The position numbers were made by a program, and so were the translations under genes. This document shows, piece by piece, positions 34,334 through 43,477 of a DNA stretch of 64,000 nucleotides (within the stretch, counting starts at the first letter, position 1; each line of letters begins with the position of its first letter). The notes under the pieces are model-generated. The model saw only the letters and a program-made list of their open reading frames with translations, had not been told where the DNA came from and ran no database searches. The stretch is from Vibrio sp. SNU_ST1. GTDB taxonomy: Bacteria > Pseudomonadota > Gammaproteobacteria > Enterobacterales > Vibrionaceae. The stretch lies in contig NZ_CP130749.1 of assembly GCF_030563405.1 (NCBI RefSeq), forward strand, positions 1,116,001 through 1,180,000, in the 5' to 3' direction.

Positions 34334-35527
34334 TTACAGAAGTTCTACCGACTGTTGAGCAATCACGAACTCTTCATTGGTTGGAATAACCATTGCTACT
34401 GCGTCTAACATCTCTGATTTAGCGATGATACCTTCTGCGCCAAAACGAGCGGCTTCATTACCTGCTATATCTTCAACAAAACCAAGAATCTTAAGGTTGT
34501 TTAGGATTTCACGACGAATTGGTAGAGAGTTTTCACCGATACCACCAGTGAAGATGATGCCGTCTAAAGAATCTAGCGTTGCAAGGTAAGAAGCAACGTA
34601 TTTAGCAACGCGGTAAGTAAACACCTCAAACGCAAGCTTAGCACCTTCATGGCCCTCTTCCATTGCTTCTAAGATGCCACGAGCATCGCTCGTAAGACCA
34701 GACACGCCAAGGAAGCCAGACTCCTTGTTTAGAGAGTTAAATACTTGCTCTTGTGACCAACCTTTCTTTAGTAGGTACTCGATGATACCAGGGTCTAAAT
34801 CACCACAACGTGTGCCCATCATAAGGCCAGAAAGCGGTGTGAAACCCATTGACGTATCAACGCTGTTGCCGTCTTTGATAGCACATACAGATGCACCGTT
34901 ACCTAGGTGAACGGAGATGAAGCTAGCTTCTTCAACTGGCTTGTTGACCATTTTCGCAGCTTCACGGCTAACGAAGTAGTGACTCGTACCGTGGAAACCG
35001 TAACGACGAACACCGAAGTCTGTGTATAGTTCTTTTGCGATTGCACCCGTAAATGCACGTTGTGGCATTGTTTGGTGGAAAGCCGTATCAAATACAGCAA
35101 ATTGAGGTAGAGAAGGGAAAGCTTCAATCGCAGCGCGGATACCAATAGCACCTGCCGGGTTATGCAGTGGAGCTAGGTCAGATAGGCTCTCAATCTCACT
35201 CGTTACTTCTTCAGTAATACGAACCGTTTGAGTGAACTTCTCGCCGCCGTGAACGATACGGTGACCGATAGCCACTATATCAGCAGTGAAGCCTAGCTCT
35301 TCCATCAACCCAACCAGTTTGCCAATGGCAATTTTGTGGTGGTTATCTTCACCTTGAATGGCAATTTCAGTTTTCTCGCCTTGATATTTCCAGCTCATAC
35401 GAGCATCTTCAAGACCAAAACACTCCCCTAAGCCACTCAACACGGCTTCACCAGAAACAGAATCAATAACAGCAAATTTTAGGGATGAACTACCCGAGTT
35501 AATAACCAGAACAAACGAATTAGACAT
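34334..35527 (-). CDS. ackA: Acetate kinase AckA
   Basis: Reversible ATP-dependent phosphorylation of acetate. The 397-residue product has the ASKHA-fold motifs: VLVINSGSSSLKF at the start, HRIVHGGEKF, DTAFHQTMP (catalytic His), FHGTSHYFV, GNGASVCAI, and the catalytic Glu in PTNEEFVIA near the end. Unlike the usual ackA-pta operon, no pta gene follows; the gene stands alone with its own terminator. In vibrios a second, unlinked ackA is known from the small chromosome, so this is probably the paralogue rather than the main pathway copy. Confidence 0.95.
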   Translation of the reverse strand: MSNSFVLVINSGSSSLKFAVIDSVSGEAVLSGLGECFGLEDARMSWKYQGEKTEIAIQGEDNHHKIAIGKLVGLMEELGFTADIVAIGHRIVHGGEKFTQTVRITEEVTSEIESLSDLAPLHNPAGAIGIRAAIEAFPSLPQFAVFDTAFHQTMPQRAFTGAIAKELYTDFGVRRYGFHGTSHYFVSREAAKMVNKPVEEASFISVHLGNGASVCAIKDGNSVDTSMGFTPLSGLMMGTRCGDLDPGIIEYLLKKGWSQEQVFNSLNKESGFLGVSGLTSDARGILEAMEEGHEGAKLAFEVFTYRVAKYVASYLATLDSLDGIIFTGGIGENSLPIRREILNNLKILGFVEDIAGNEAARFGAEGIIAKSEMLDAVAMVIPTNEEFVIAQQSVELL

Positions 35528-36160
35528 TGGATATGGATCCTGTTTCAGTACGAATTGGATGAAGTGTTTACTTCAATTTTAGTTAAGCCCATTATTCAAT
35601 AATTTTTGAATCTTTCAACTTTTGTTTTGCAAAAAGCACCAAATGAACACAATTAAGTTGATCTGAGTCATTAGTTTATTTATTTCGAGAGCGAAATTAA
35701 AAAATAGTTGAATATGACAGTTGGCCAATAAACGAAGTAAAGGACTGCTCACATTAGTTTTTTACTCGATTAAGTTAACTAGAGTGAATCGAAGCAATGC
35801 ACGTAATCCGCCTAGCCCCCTTCCCTTTTCTCTGCTTATCATTGCCGATAACTTTTTGCTCGACTTCTCAATTGCTCAATGTTTGCATCAAAAAGATCAC
35901 AAGAGTTGGGAATAGTGAACGACGAAATCCGATCTTCTTTTAATTGCATTCGAGTACAACTCTACGAATAAATGAACTGTAACGTCGCTTAGATAGCCTT
36001 CACTCATTGTTTTAGTATCTTGTAGCACGTTATTTCAATATAGACTTAGAACGCGATACAGCTAAGTTAGGCACTAACATTAGATATAGGGACGAAGTTT
36101 AGTTGAAGTAAGCTGCCGCATATATAGAACAAACCAAAGCTAAAGTTCAAATAACAGGCA
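35528..36160. other. Long intergenic region upstream of ackA
   Basis: About 630 bp without a convincing gene. A plus-strand frame of 64 codons (35721-35915) lacks a ribosome site and family features. The part near ackA is AT-rich and probably carries its promoter. Confidence 0.45.
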
Positions 36161-36163
36161 CAA

Positions 36164-36190
36164 AAAAGCCGAGCATTAAGCCCGGCTTTT
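36164..36190 (-). terminator. Intrinsic terminator after deaD
   Basis: On the minus strand GCCGGGC / GCTCGGC (one G-U pair) with a TTAAT loop, followed by TTTTTTG, about 70 bp after the deaD stop. Confidence 0.8.
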
Positions 36191-36258
36191 AAATTCACTG
36201 TTTAAGCTATTCGCCTATAAGCACTTGGCTTGTAAGTTTCACTTAAACTAAAGGTTGA

Positions 36259-38256
36259 TTAACCTTCGTTGCGCTCTGGACGACGACCGCGGTTGCCGCC
36301 ATTGCCTGCTGCGTTGCCATGGCCACGTTCGCCACGGTGGTTACCACGGTGATCACCACCACGGTTACGGTCAAAGCGACGTTCGCCATCACGACCACCA
36401 GCAGAGTTACCATCACGTGCACCGTCACGGTTGCCACGGTAGCCACCACGACCGCCATTGCCACCTTCACGGTTACCACCTTCGCGATTACCGCCTTCAC
36501 GGTTACCACGGTAGCCGCCACCATCACGACCGCCACGACCGCCACCACGGTTGCCATCACGACCACCGCCACCACGACGAGGCTCACGGAAGTCGTTGAA
36601 ATCAACAACTACAGCGCCAGCTTCTTTTTGACGAATGCGAAGTTTGCTTAGCTTACCAGCAGTTTCAGAGTTCATTGCTTTTGGCAGTTGAACGTAAGTA
36701 GAACCTTGGTCTAGTTTGATAGCACCGATAGAACCTTTAGTTAGGCCTAGTTCGTTTGCTAGTGCGCCAACGATGTCTTTAACCTGAACGCCTTGCTCAC
36801 GGCCAACTTGTAGTTGGTACGTATCCCAATCTTGAGTATTGAAGTTACGACCACCACCGTCACGGCCATTGTCACGATCTTCACGACGCTCTTTGCGACG
36901 GTTCTTATCACGCTCGATAGCAGCGATCATTGGGTCTTCGCCAACGTAGAATAGAGGGCTCTTACCTTGCTGACGCTTAAGAAGCATTGCAGCTAGAGTA
37001 GCAGCATCAACTTCTAGAGATTCTTGTAGTGTAGAGATCAAACCTGCGAAGTTTTCTAGAGCTTTGCTCTCTTTCTCAGTTTCAAGCTCAGCACCAAGCT
37101 TAGCAACACGTGCAGCAGCAACTTCGTCACGTTGTGGAAGTTGGATTTCTTCCATTTGAGACTTAGTTACGCGCTCGATAGTGCGAAGCATACGGATTTG
37201 GTTAGTGCGAACTAGTAGGATCGCTTTACCTTTACGTCCAGCACGGCCAGTACGGCCAATACGGTGGATGTAAGATTCAACATCGAATGGGATGTCGTAG
37301 TTAAATACGTGAGTGATACGTGGAACATCAAGACCACGTGCTACAACGTCAGTTGCAACTAGGATATCGATAACACCTTGTTTGATGTGATCAACAGTGC
37401 GCTCACGTAGAGACTGAGGAATATCACCGTGCAGTGCAGCAGCTTTGAAGCCACGTGCAGATAGCCAATCAGCTAGACGCTCAGTGTCTTGACGAGTACG
37501 TACGAATACGATTGACGCGTCAGTTTCTTCAGTTTCAAGAAGACGAGACATTGCTTCGTCTTTTTCTACGCCTTTAACAACCCAGTAATTCTGCGCTACT
37601 TTGTCAACGGTGTGGTTAGTACCAGCAACGTCAACTTTAGCCGGGTTACGTAGGTAACGGTCAACAATAGTCTTAACCATTGGAGGCATAGTCGCAGAGA
37701 AAAGTACACGTTGTGCAGATTCTGGAGCTTGCTCTAGGATCCAAGTAACGTCATCTACGAAGCCCATTTTTAGCATTTCATCTGCTTCATCAAGAACAAA
37801 TGTGTGTGCTTCATCTAGGTGTAGACGGTCACGAGTTAGTAAGTCTTTAACACGACCTGGAGTACCAACAACAATGTGAGCACCGCGGCTTAGAGCGCGC
37901 ATTTGGTCAACAATTGAAGCACCACCGTAGATTTCAAGAACTTTAAGACCTTTGATATCACGGCCTAGGTTTTTGATTTCCGCAGCAACTTGAATCGCTA
38001 GCTCACGAGTAGGAGCCATGATGATTGCTTGTGGTTTATGTTGGTTCAGGTTGATTTTGTTAAGTAAAGGCAGAGAGAATGCTGCTGTTTTACCAGTACC
38101 AGTCTGTGCTTTACCTAGTGCGTCACGGCCTTCTAGAAGAAGAGGAATAGCTGCTGCTTGGATTGGAGTCGGAGAAACGAAACCCATGCTATCAAGAGCT
38201 GAAAGAATGTTTTCGTTTAGGGCTAATTCATTAAATTGAATTACAGATTCGGACAT
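36259..38256 (-). CDS. deaD: DEAD-box RNA helicase DeaD (CsdA)
   Basis: Cold-shock ATP-dependent RNA helicase acting in ribosome assembly and mRNA decay. The 665-residue protein has a Q motif (GFVSPTPIQ), Walker A AQTGTGKT, PTRELA, VLDEADEML, the SAT motif, and HRIGRTGRAGRKG. A DbpA-like RNA-binding domain follows (about 485-560). A long Arg/Gly-rich disordered tail of about 105 residues includes three REGGN units. The ATG at 38256 gives the family N-terminus (FNELALNENILSALDSMGF). The 390-bp gap to the divergent rnb gene is long enough for a cold-shock leader. Confidence 0.95.
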   Translation of the reverse strand: MSESVIQFNELALNENILSALDSMGFVSPTPIQAAAIPLLLEGRDALGKAQTGTGKTAAFSLPLLNKINLNQHKPQAIIMAPTRELAIQVAAEIKNLGRDIKGLKVLEIYGGASIVDQMRALSRGAHIVVGTPGRVKDLLTRDRLHLDEAHTFVLDEADEMLKMGFVDDVTWILEQAPESAQRVLFSATMPPMVKTIVDRYLRNPAKVDVAGTNHTVDKVAQNYWVVKGVEKDEAMSRLLETEETDASIVFVRTRQDTERLADWLSARGFKAAALHGDIPQSLRERTVDHIKQGVIDILVATDVVARGLDVPRITHVFNYDIPFDVESYIHRIGRTGRAGRKGKAILLVRTNQIRMLRTIERVTKSQMEEIQLPQRDEVAAARVAKLGAELETEKESKALENFAGLISTLQESLEVDAATLAAMLLKRQQGKSPLFYVGEDPMIAAIERDKNRRKERREDRDNGRDGGGRNFNTQDWDTYQLQVGREQGVQVKDIVGALANELGLTKGSIGAIKLDQGSTYVQLPKAMNSETAGKLSKLRIRQKEAGAVVVDFNDFREPRRGGGGRDGNRGGGRGGRDGGGYRGNREGGNREGGNREGGNGGRGGYRGNRDGARDGNSAGGRDGERRFDRNRGGDHRGNHRGERGHGNAAGNGGNRGRRPERNEG
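36461..36505 (-). repeat. Three 15-bp units in the RGG tail of deaD
   Basis: Units CCACCTTCACGGTTA, CCACCTTCGCGATTA and CCGCCTTCACGGTTA encode three REGGN pentapeptides on the minus strand. In-frame gain or loss of units would change tail length without breaking the gene. Confidence 0.85.
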
Positions 38257-38648
38257 TGGGATCCCACTATATATAAGTAAACAAAAGGTCCCGGGAGCTC
38301 TATCAATTCCAATACTGATCCAATCAGATACTGATTCCATTCAGAGTTACGAAGCAGTAATAAAACACTTCAAGCCATTAGGGACGTCTAAGGGAGGCGG
38401 ATTATTCCTTAAATGCATAAAAAAAGCCAGAAAAAATTGAAATACATCACATATTTTTCGGTTTTACATCAATAATGGCTATCATATCGTCAAAACTTGA
38501 TGAATATCTCGTCACAGCACCAAACTTCTAGCAAATTGACCTAGTTAAATAAGAGGGCAATTAATTTACGCTCACTTCGCCTTTAAGTAGTAATCAAGCC
38601 TCGCAATGATTATAGTGTGCTCAATTGTCCTCGATAGATAAAAGTCAA

Positions 38649-40655
38649 ATGTTTCAAGATAATCCTCTACTCGCTCAACTCAAACAGCAAATCCAAGAAA
38701 CCCTCCCTAAAAAGGAAGGTACGATCAAAGCCACTGAAAAAGGGTTTGGTTTTCTCGAAGTCGATAGCAAAACTAGCTTCTTCATCCCACCGCCGTACAT
38801 GAAAAAATGTGTGCACGGTGACAAGGTGATTGCCATCATTCGCACAGAGAAAGAGCGCGAAGTTGCAGAGCCAGAGGAGTTGATTGAACAGGGTCTTACT
38901 CGCTTTATTGCACGAGTTAAGCTTTTCAAAGGCCGATTGAACGTTGTTCCAGATCACCCGCAACTGAAAAAACTGCAGCTTAAAGCGAAAGCAAAGAAGG
39001 GTTTGAACCCTGAAACGCTTAAAGAAGGCGACTGGGTTGTTGCTCATATCGTTCAACACCCGTTAAAAGGTGACAACGGCTTCTTGGCTCAGATCTCTGA
39101 GAAAATCACAGACGCTGACGACAAAATCGCGCCTTGGTGGGTAACGCTAGCGCAAAATGACCTACCAAACAGCGAGCCTGAAGGTATCGATGATTGGAAG
39201 ATCAACGATGACGCCGATCTTGAACGTGTAGACATGACTCACGTCCCTTTTGTGACTATCGATGGCGAAAGCACAAAAGATATGGACGATGCGCTTTACG
39301 CTAAGAAGAAAGAGAACGGTGATTTTGAACTGACTATCGCAATTGCTGACCCTACGGCTTACATCTCTCCAGATGATGCAATGGATAAAGTGGCTCGCGA
39401 GCGTGGTTTCACTATTTACCTGCCTGGTCGTAACATCCCAATGTTGCCTCGCGATCTCGCTGACAACTTATGTTCACTAATAGAGAACGAAGTTCGCCCA
39501 GCACTTTGCTGCACAGTAACGGTATCTAAAGATGGTGTTATCGGTGATGACATTAACTTCTTCGCTGCAAATATCAAATCTCACGCTCGTCTTGCTTACG
39601 ACCACGTATCAGACTGGCTAGAAACAGGTTCATCAGAGAAATGGCAACCATCAGAAGAGATCGCTGCGATTGTTTCTGACCTTCACCAATTTGCACAAGC
39701 ACGTTCAGCATGGCGCTCAACAAACGCTGTAGTGTTCCCAGATCGCCCTGACTACCGCTTTGAACTAAGCGAAGACAACGATGTTGTCGCTATCCACGCG
39801 GACATGCGTCGTAGCGCAAACAAGTTGGTTGAAGAGTCTATGATCAGCGCGAACATCTGTGCAGGTCGAGTATTAAAAGAAAGCTTTAACCAAGGTGTCT
39901 TTAACTGTCACTCTGGTTTTAAAGCTGAGAAATTAACAGACGTTCTGGAGCTGGTTAACCCAGAAGCCGAAACACCGTTTACAGAGGAGCAGATCATTTC
40001 TCTAGAAGGTTTTGCCACTCTGCGCCGTTGGTTAGGCTCTTTAGACAACAGCTACTACGATAACCGAATTCGTAAGTTCCAAGCGTACAGCGAGATCAGC
40101 AATGAACCTGCGCCACACTACGCGATGGGCTTAGACATTTACGCGACGTGGACTTCTCCAATTCGTAAATACGGTGACATGATTAACCACCGTATGCTTA
40201 AAGCACACATATTAGGCAAAGCGCCGATTCAAACACCAGACGAAACCATTGGTGATGAACTTGCTCTGCACCGCCGCCACCACGGTATGGCTGAGCGTAA
40301 TGTAGGTGATTGGCTGTATGCTCGCACTCTAGCGAATGCTCCAGCAGAAGAAACTCGTTTCCAAGCCGAGATTTTCGATATTAACCGCGCAGGTATGCGT
40401 GTACGTCTACTTGACAATGGTGCAGCGGCGTTTATCCCAGGCTCTCTCATTCTTGATAATAAAGAGAGAATTGAGTGCAATGGTGATATGGGTACTGTAT
40501 CTATTGATAAAGAAATGGTATACAAACTGGGAGACGTTTTAGAAGTAGTTCTCTCCGAAGTTAATCAGGAAAACCGTAACTTAGTAGCAAAGCCGACTCA
40601 AGTTTTTGCGGACTTGCCTAACGAGCCTGAAACGACAAACGAAACCGAAGCTTAA
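38649..40655 (+). CDS. rnb: Ribonuclease II Rnb
   Basis: Processive 3-prime to 5-prime exoribonuclease that degrades mRNA fragments. The 668-residue product aligns with E. coli RNase II from MFQDNPLLAQLKQQI onward, so the ATG at 38649 is the start; the frame continues upstream to a TTG at 38625. Two cold-shock domains (about 25-170) are followed by the RNB catalytic domain. That domain carries the Asp-rich site TKDMDDALY, the LPGRNIPMLPR segment and the WTSPIRKYGDMINHR motif. A C-terminal S1 domain (about 560-645) follows. It is divergent from deaD; both act on structured RNA. Confidence 0.96.
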   Translation: MFQDNPLLAQLKQQIQETLPKKEGTIKATEKGFGFLEVDSKTSFFIPPPYMKKCVHGDKVIAIIRTEKEREVAEPEELIEQGLTRFIARVKLFKGRLNVVPDHPQLKKLQLKAKAKKGLNPETLKEGDWVVAHIVQHPLKGDNGFLAQISEKITDADDKIAPWWVTLAQNDLPNSEPEGIDDWKINDDADLERVDMTHVPFVTIDGESTKDMDDALYAKKKENGDFELTIAIADPTAYISPDDAMDKVARERGFTIYLPGRNIPMLPRDLADNLCSLIENEVRPALCCTVTVSKDGVIGDDINFFAANIKSHARLAYDHVSDWLETGSSEKWQPSEEIAAIVSDLHQFAQARSAWRSTNAVVFPDRPDYRFELSEDNDVVAIHADMRRSANKLVEESMISANICAGRVLKESFNQGVFNCHSGFKAEKLTDVLELVNPEAETPFTEEQIISLEGFATLRRWLGSLDNSYYDNRIRKFQAYSEISNEPAPHYAMGLDIYATWTSPIRKYGDMINHRMLKAHILGKAPIQTPDETIGDELALHRRHHGMAERNVGDWLYARTLANAPAEETRFQAEIFDINRAGMRVRLLDNGAAAFIPGSLILDNKERIECNGDMGTVSIDKEMVYKLGDVLEVVLSEVNQENRNLVAKPTQVFADLPNEPETTNETEA

Positions 40656-40708
40656 GAGCTTTAACAGCTACGGCTTTCAAGGTCAAAAGGTTCTAAGTTT
40701 TACTTCTA

Positions 40709-40736
40709 AAGGCGCTAATTATTAGCGCCTTTTTTG
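40709..40736 (+). terminator. Intrinsic terminator after rnb
   Basis: Stem AGGCGCTAA / TTAGCGCCT followed by TTTTTTG, about 55 bp after the stop. Confidence 0.85.
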
Positions 40737-40801
40737 TAAATGTCTCATGCTTAAACAATACTTAAAAAAGCAATCAATCTACAACGCCAAAGAAGCTCAC
40801 T

Positions 40802-41608
40802 ATGCCATCAATCACGGTCACTCAATTTAGAAACTTTATTCCCAGGAAACGCGAACGCTACCCCGCCTCTAAAAACGGTATCTTTATGGTATCGAAAGGA
40901 AGCATATCTTTTATGCTGCCCAATGGCACCCAAGCCTCGTTAAAAGCGGGAGATTTCACGCTTTACAATTCTGGTCAGATTAAAGACATAACGGTCGACA
41001 CTGAAAATGGTGAGTTTAGTGCGATTTGCTTAGACTTTGATTTAGCAATTTTCCAAAAGTTCATCAACCAATTCAGCGATCTAGAATCCACTCGAATCCC
41101 AGACAAATACATCAAGTTCAATCAAACCGATACTGAAATCTACCAGTTGAAAGAGCTCATCATGTCGCTCGCTAATTCTTCGACTCAGAATGATTACGCT
41201 CTGACCCAGCTAGGCTTAGGTTTGCTGTCTTTAATGATCGAGCAGTATCCGGAACTATTAGCGATTATTAGCCGAATTTCTAGATTGACGGTGACACAAA
41301 AGGTCATCCATTACATTGAACAGAACATAGAAAATAATATCTCACTCGACACTCTAGCCAGCTATATGGGGATGTCACCAGCCACACTCAAACGCCGTTT
41401 ATCGGCGGAAGACCTTTCGTTTTCAAACCTCTTGAAGATAAAGCGAATCGCCCACGCAGCCACACAGCTCAGAACATCGAACAAATCGATTACTCAAATT
41501 GCTTATGAATCCGGGTTTAAAAGTGCGGCACATTTTAGTACCGCCTTTAAAACCTATCACGGCAAAACACCAAAAGATTTCCGGTCTTTGGTTTCAAAAT
41601 CTTATTAA
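40802..41608 (+). CDS. AraC family transcriptional regulator
   Basis: A 268-residue regulator. The N-terminal half (about 1-160) is a beta-rich sensor of unknown ligand. The C-terminal half (about 165-265) has two helix-turn-helix units, ISLDTLASYMGMSPATLKRRL and ITQIAYESGFKSAAHFSTAFKTYHG, of the AraC signature. In size and layout it resembles ToxT/Rns-type regulators of vibrios and enterics, but no adjacent virulence or metabolic target is visible. It is a single gene. Confidence 0.86.
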   Translation: MPSITVTQFRNFIPRKRERYPASKNGIFMVSKGSISFMLPNGTQASLKAGDFTLYNSGQIKDITVDTENGEFSAICLDFDLAIFQKFINQFSDLESTRIPDKYIKFNQTDTEIYQLKELIMSLANSSTQNDYALTQLGLGLLSLMIEQYPELLAIISRISRLTVTQKVIHYIEQNIENNISLDTLASYMGMSPATLKRRLSAEDLSFSNLLKIKRIAHAATQLRTSNKSITQIAYESGFKSAAHFSTAFKTYHGKTPKDFRSLVSKSY

Positions 41609-41655
41609 TACCAATCGTAGTAAATAACTAATCACTTACTCACTGTGATTGGTAT
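41608..41655. repeat. Inverted repeat ATACCAATC ... GATTGGTAT
   Basis: A 9-bp perfect inverted repeat with a 30-base centre starts at the stop of the AraC gene. Elements of this ACCAATC/GATTGGT type recur between genes in vibrios as I recall. It could be a dispersed repeat that also acts as a weak terminator. Confidence 0.5.
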
Positions 41656-41828
41656 AACTACGCAATCTTAATGGCATAATTTGGAGTAACATCCATCGTT
41701 TTACTGACGCATATAAGCTTCACTAACATAGACCCTTTTTAGTGACGCAGATAGGTTGCGATGTGTTGAGTTTACAAAAGTCGTTCGTTTTAGGTATCAA
41801 GCCCCTCGCAAACATCTCAACAGAATAA

Positions 41829-42191
41829 TCACGACCAGAAGTACGATTTAGGATCTTTTTCTATTTCAGACAAAATAGCATCAAGATCCTTCGATTGTGG
41901 TAGGTAGGGATAAGGCCCCCAATTTACTGAGTCGGTTTCTACATCGCCTTCTAGCGGCACCATTACCAACCAACATGATAGTGACTCATCAAAACTAACG
42001 CAGGCGATCTCATTTGTGTAATCGCTATGAGATGAGTCGAGCAGATAATGAGCCTGAGAAAACAGCACACCACCCTCACACTCTTCATAAAGGGATTTAC
42101 CTAACTCGACAGGTAAACTGCGATTTCGAGATGTACAGAGCTTCTCAGCTCCAATTAAAAGACGATTCAGTTCGATATGAATGACGGACAT
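41829..42191 (-). CDS. Small protein of unknown function
   Basis: A 120-residue soluble protein starting MSVIHIELNRLL at 42191, where AAGGGG lies a few bases upstream. The longer frame to 42365 has no ribosome site. It is acidic, with many aromatic residues near the end (NWGPYPYLPQ ... PKSYFWS), and no signal peptide. I do not recognise a family. It is divergent from the PstS-like gene. Confidence 0.6.
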   Translation of the reverse strand: MSVIHIELNRLLIGAEKLCTSRNRSLPVELGKSLYEECEGGVLFSQAHYLLDSSHSDYTNEIACVSFDESLSCWLVMVPLEGDVETDSVNWGPYPYLPQSKDLDAILSEIEKDPKSYFWS

Positions 42192-42208
42192 AACACCCCT
42201 TGTAATTT

Positions 42209-42241
42209 CATAGAAACTCCATAGAAATTCTATAGAAACTT
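42209..42241. repeat. Three 11-bp direct repeats
   Basis: CATAGAAACTC, CATAGAAATTC and TATAGAAACTT stand in tandem just upstream of the 120-residue protein's ribosome site. The period is one helical turn, which suits a repeated protein-binding site. Confidence 0.55.
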
Positions 42242-42411
42242 CTAAGTAGTGAATTCCTCTACTTAGCTTAGGACTCAACCAACATTTTAGCGAACAAGCG
42301 CAAACGAAATACCCGACCAGCTCCCAGAAACGAACCCTGCTTTTGTCAACCCAGCTCGCTTTCACTCATCAAGCTAATAGCGACACATTGAGCGGATAGA
42401 GTTTCACAAAA

Positions 42412-42429
42412 TTGTCATATAACCGACCT
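42412..42429 (+). promoter_or_regulatory. Pho-box-like sequence
   Basis: TTGTCATATAACCGACCT fits the pattern of two 7-bp PhoB half sites separated by four AT-rich bases; the first is good and the second poor. It lies about 40 bp before the PstS-like start. Confidence 0.35.
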
Positions 42430-42466
42430 ATCATAGCCGGCAAATGTTATTAACTAGGAGTTGTTT

Positions 42467-43282
42467 ATGTTACGAGTCGCGCTTGCCTCTCTTCTATCCT
42501 TAGCCCTGTCTTCTCACGCTGCTTTTGCACAAGAAACCAATATTTCGGGCTCCACTTCGGTATCACGTGTGATGGATGTATTAGCTGAGGAGTACAACAA
42601 GACTCACCCTGATAACTATATTGCTGTTCAGGGCATCGGTTCTACAGCGGGTATTACCATGGTCAATAAAGGTGTCGCTGATATTGGTATGAGCTCGCGT
42701 TACTTAACTGACCGCGAGCAGGGCGAAAAATTGAAGGTATTTCCAATTGCCTTTGACGGCCTAGCCGTCGTAACTAACCGTTCAAACGGTGTAAGCAACG
42801 TTACACGTGAACAGCTATTCGATATATATAAAGGCAAGATCACGAACTGGAAAACCATAGGCGGTGCGGATCAACCTATCGCAGTTGTAACTCGTGAAGC
42901 TTCTTCTGGTTCACGTTACAGCTTCGAGAGCTTGCTTGGTTTGACAAAAATCATTAACGACCGTCTAGTGTCTGACATCAACCCAAATAATTTGGTTGTA
43001 AACAGCAACAGCATGGTAAAAACGATTGTTAACCATAACCCACACGCAATTGGATTCATCTCTGTTGGCTCTATCGACCACTCGATTAAGGCCATTAACT
43101 TTGAAGGCATAGAGCCAACATCAAAGAACATTGCTAACCACAGTTATGAATTGGCTCGCCCGTTCTTATTGCTGCACAAAACTGACTCCGTTTCTGACGA
43201 GAGCAAAGATTTCATTAAGTTCGTGAAGTCAAAACATGGGCAAGATCTTATCGAAGAGTACGGCTACACACGTATTAAATAG
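42467..43282 (+). CDS. PstS-like phosphate-binding protein
   Basis: Periplasmic binding protein of the PstS-like superfamily, 271 residues, with a signal peptide ending near residue 21 (AAFA-QET). The mature start NISGSTSVSRVMDVLAEEY carries the phosphate-binding Ser/Thr loop, and GIGSTAGI plus REASSGSRYSFE are further ligand loops. The ATG at 42467 follows GGAG. No pstCAB genes are adjacent, so it may work with a transporter encoded elsewhere or act as a phosphate scavenger. A possible Pho box upstream fits induction at low phosphate. Confidence 0.87.
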   Translation: MLRVALASLLSLALSSHAAFAQETNISGSTSVSRVMDVLAEEYNKTHPDNYIAVQGIGSTAGITMVNKGVADIGMSSRYLTDREQGEKLKVFPIAFDGLAVVTNRSNGVSNVTREQLFDIYKGKITNWKTIGGADQPIAVVTREASSGSRYSFESLLGLTKIINDRLVSDINPNNLVVNSNSMVKTIVNHNPHAIGFISVGSIDHSIKAINFEGIEPTSKNIANHSYELARPFLLLHKTDSVSDESKDFIKFVKSKHGQDLIEEYGYTRIK

Positions 43283-43398
43283 CGACACGGATATCAAGTA
43301 GTTACACACGTATCAAGTCGCTATACGCGCGTTAAGTAAGATAAGTGCTTTTAGTGATGTTATTAGGATACTGATGATATCGTCTTGATAGACACAAA

Positions 43399-43432
43399 CA
43401 AAAAGAGAGAGCCTTAAGCTCTCTCTTTTTTT
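43399..43432. terminator. Bidirectional intrinsic terminator
   Basis: A 12-13-bp stem of AAAAAGAGAGAGC / GCTCTCTCTTTTT with a CTTAA-type loop between the convergent PstS-like and MaoC genes. Confidence 0.88.
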
Positions 43433-43477
43433 GAATCTATAATCTTCGCTAAAAATAATTCTACTTATAAAAAAGCT

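Noticed and set aside
35721..35915. 64-codon plus-strand frame in the ackA-deaD gap
   Set aside because: Starts at a non-ATG codon without a ribosome site; no family signal.
36255..36651. Plus-strand frames rich in His/Tyr/Arg or Thr/Ala/Val opposite the end of deaD
   Set aside because: They are shadows of the repetitive Arg/Gly-coding tail, with low-complexity composition and no ribosome site.
42412..42429. A firm Pho regulon assignment for the PstS-like gene
   Set aside because: Only one half site is convincing, so it is listed as a low-confidence site and not as a finding.
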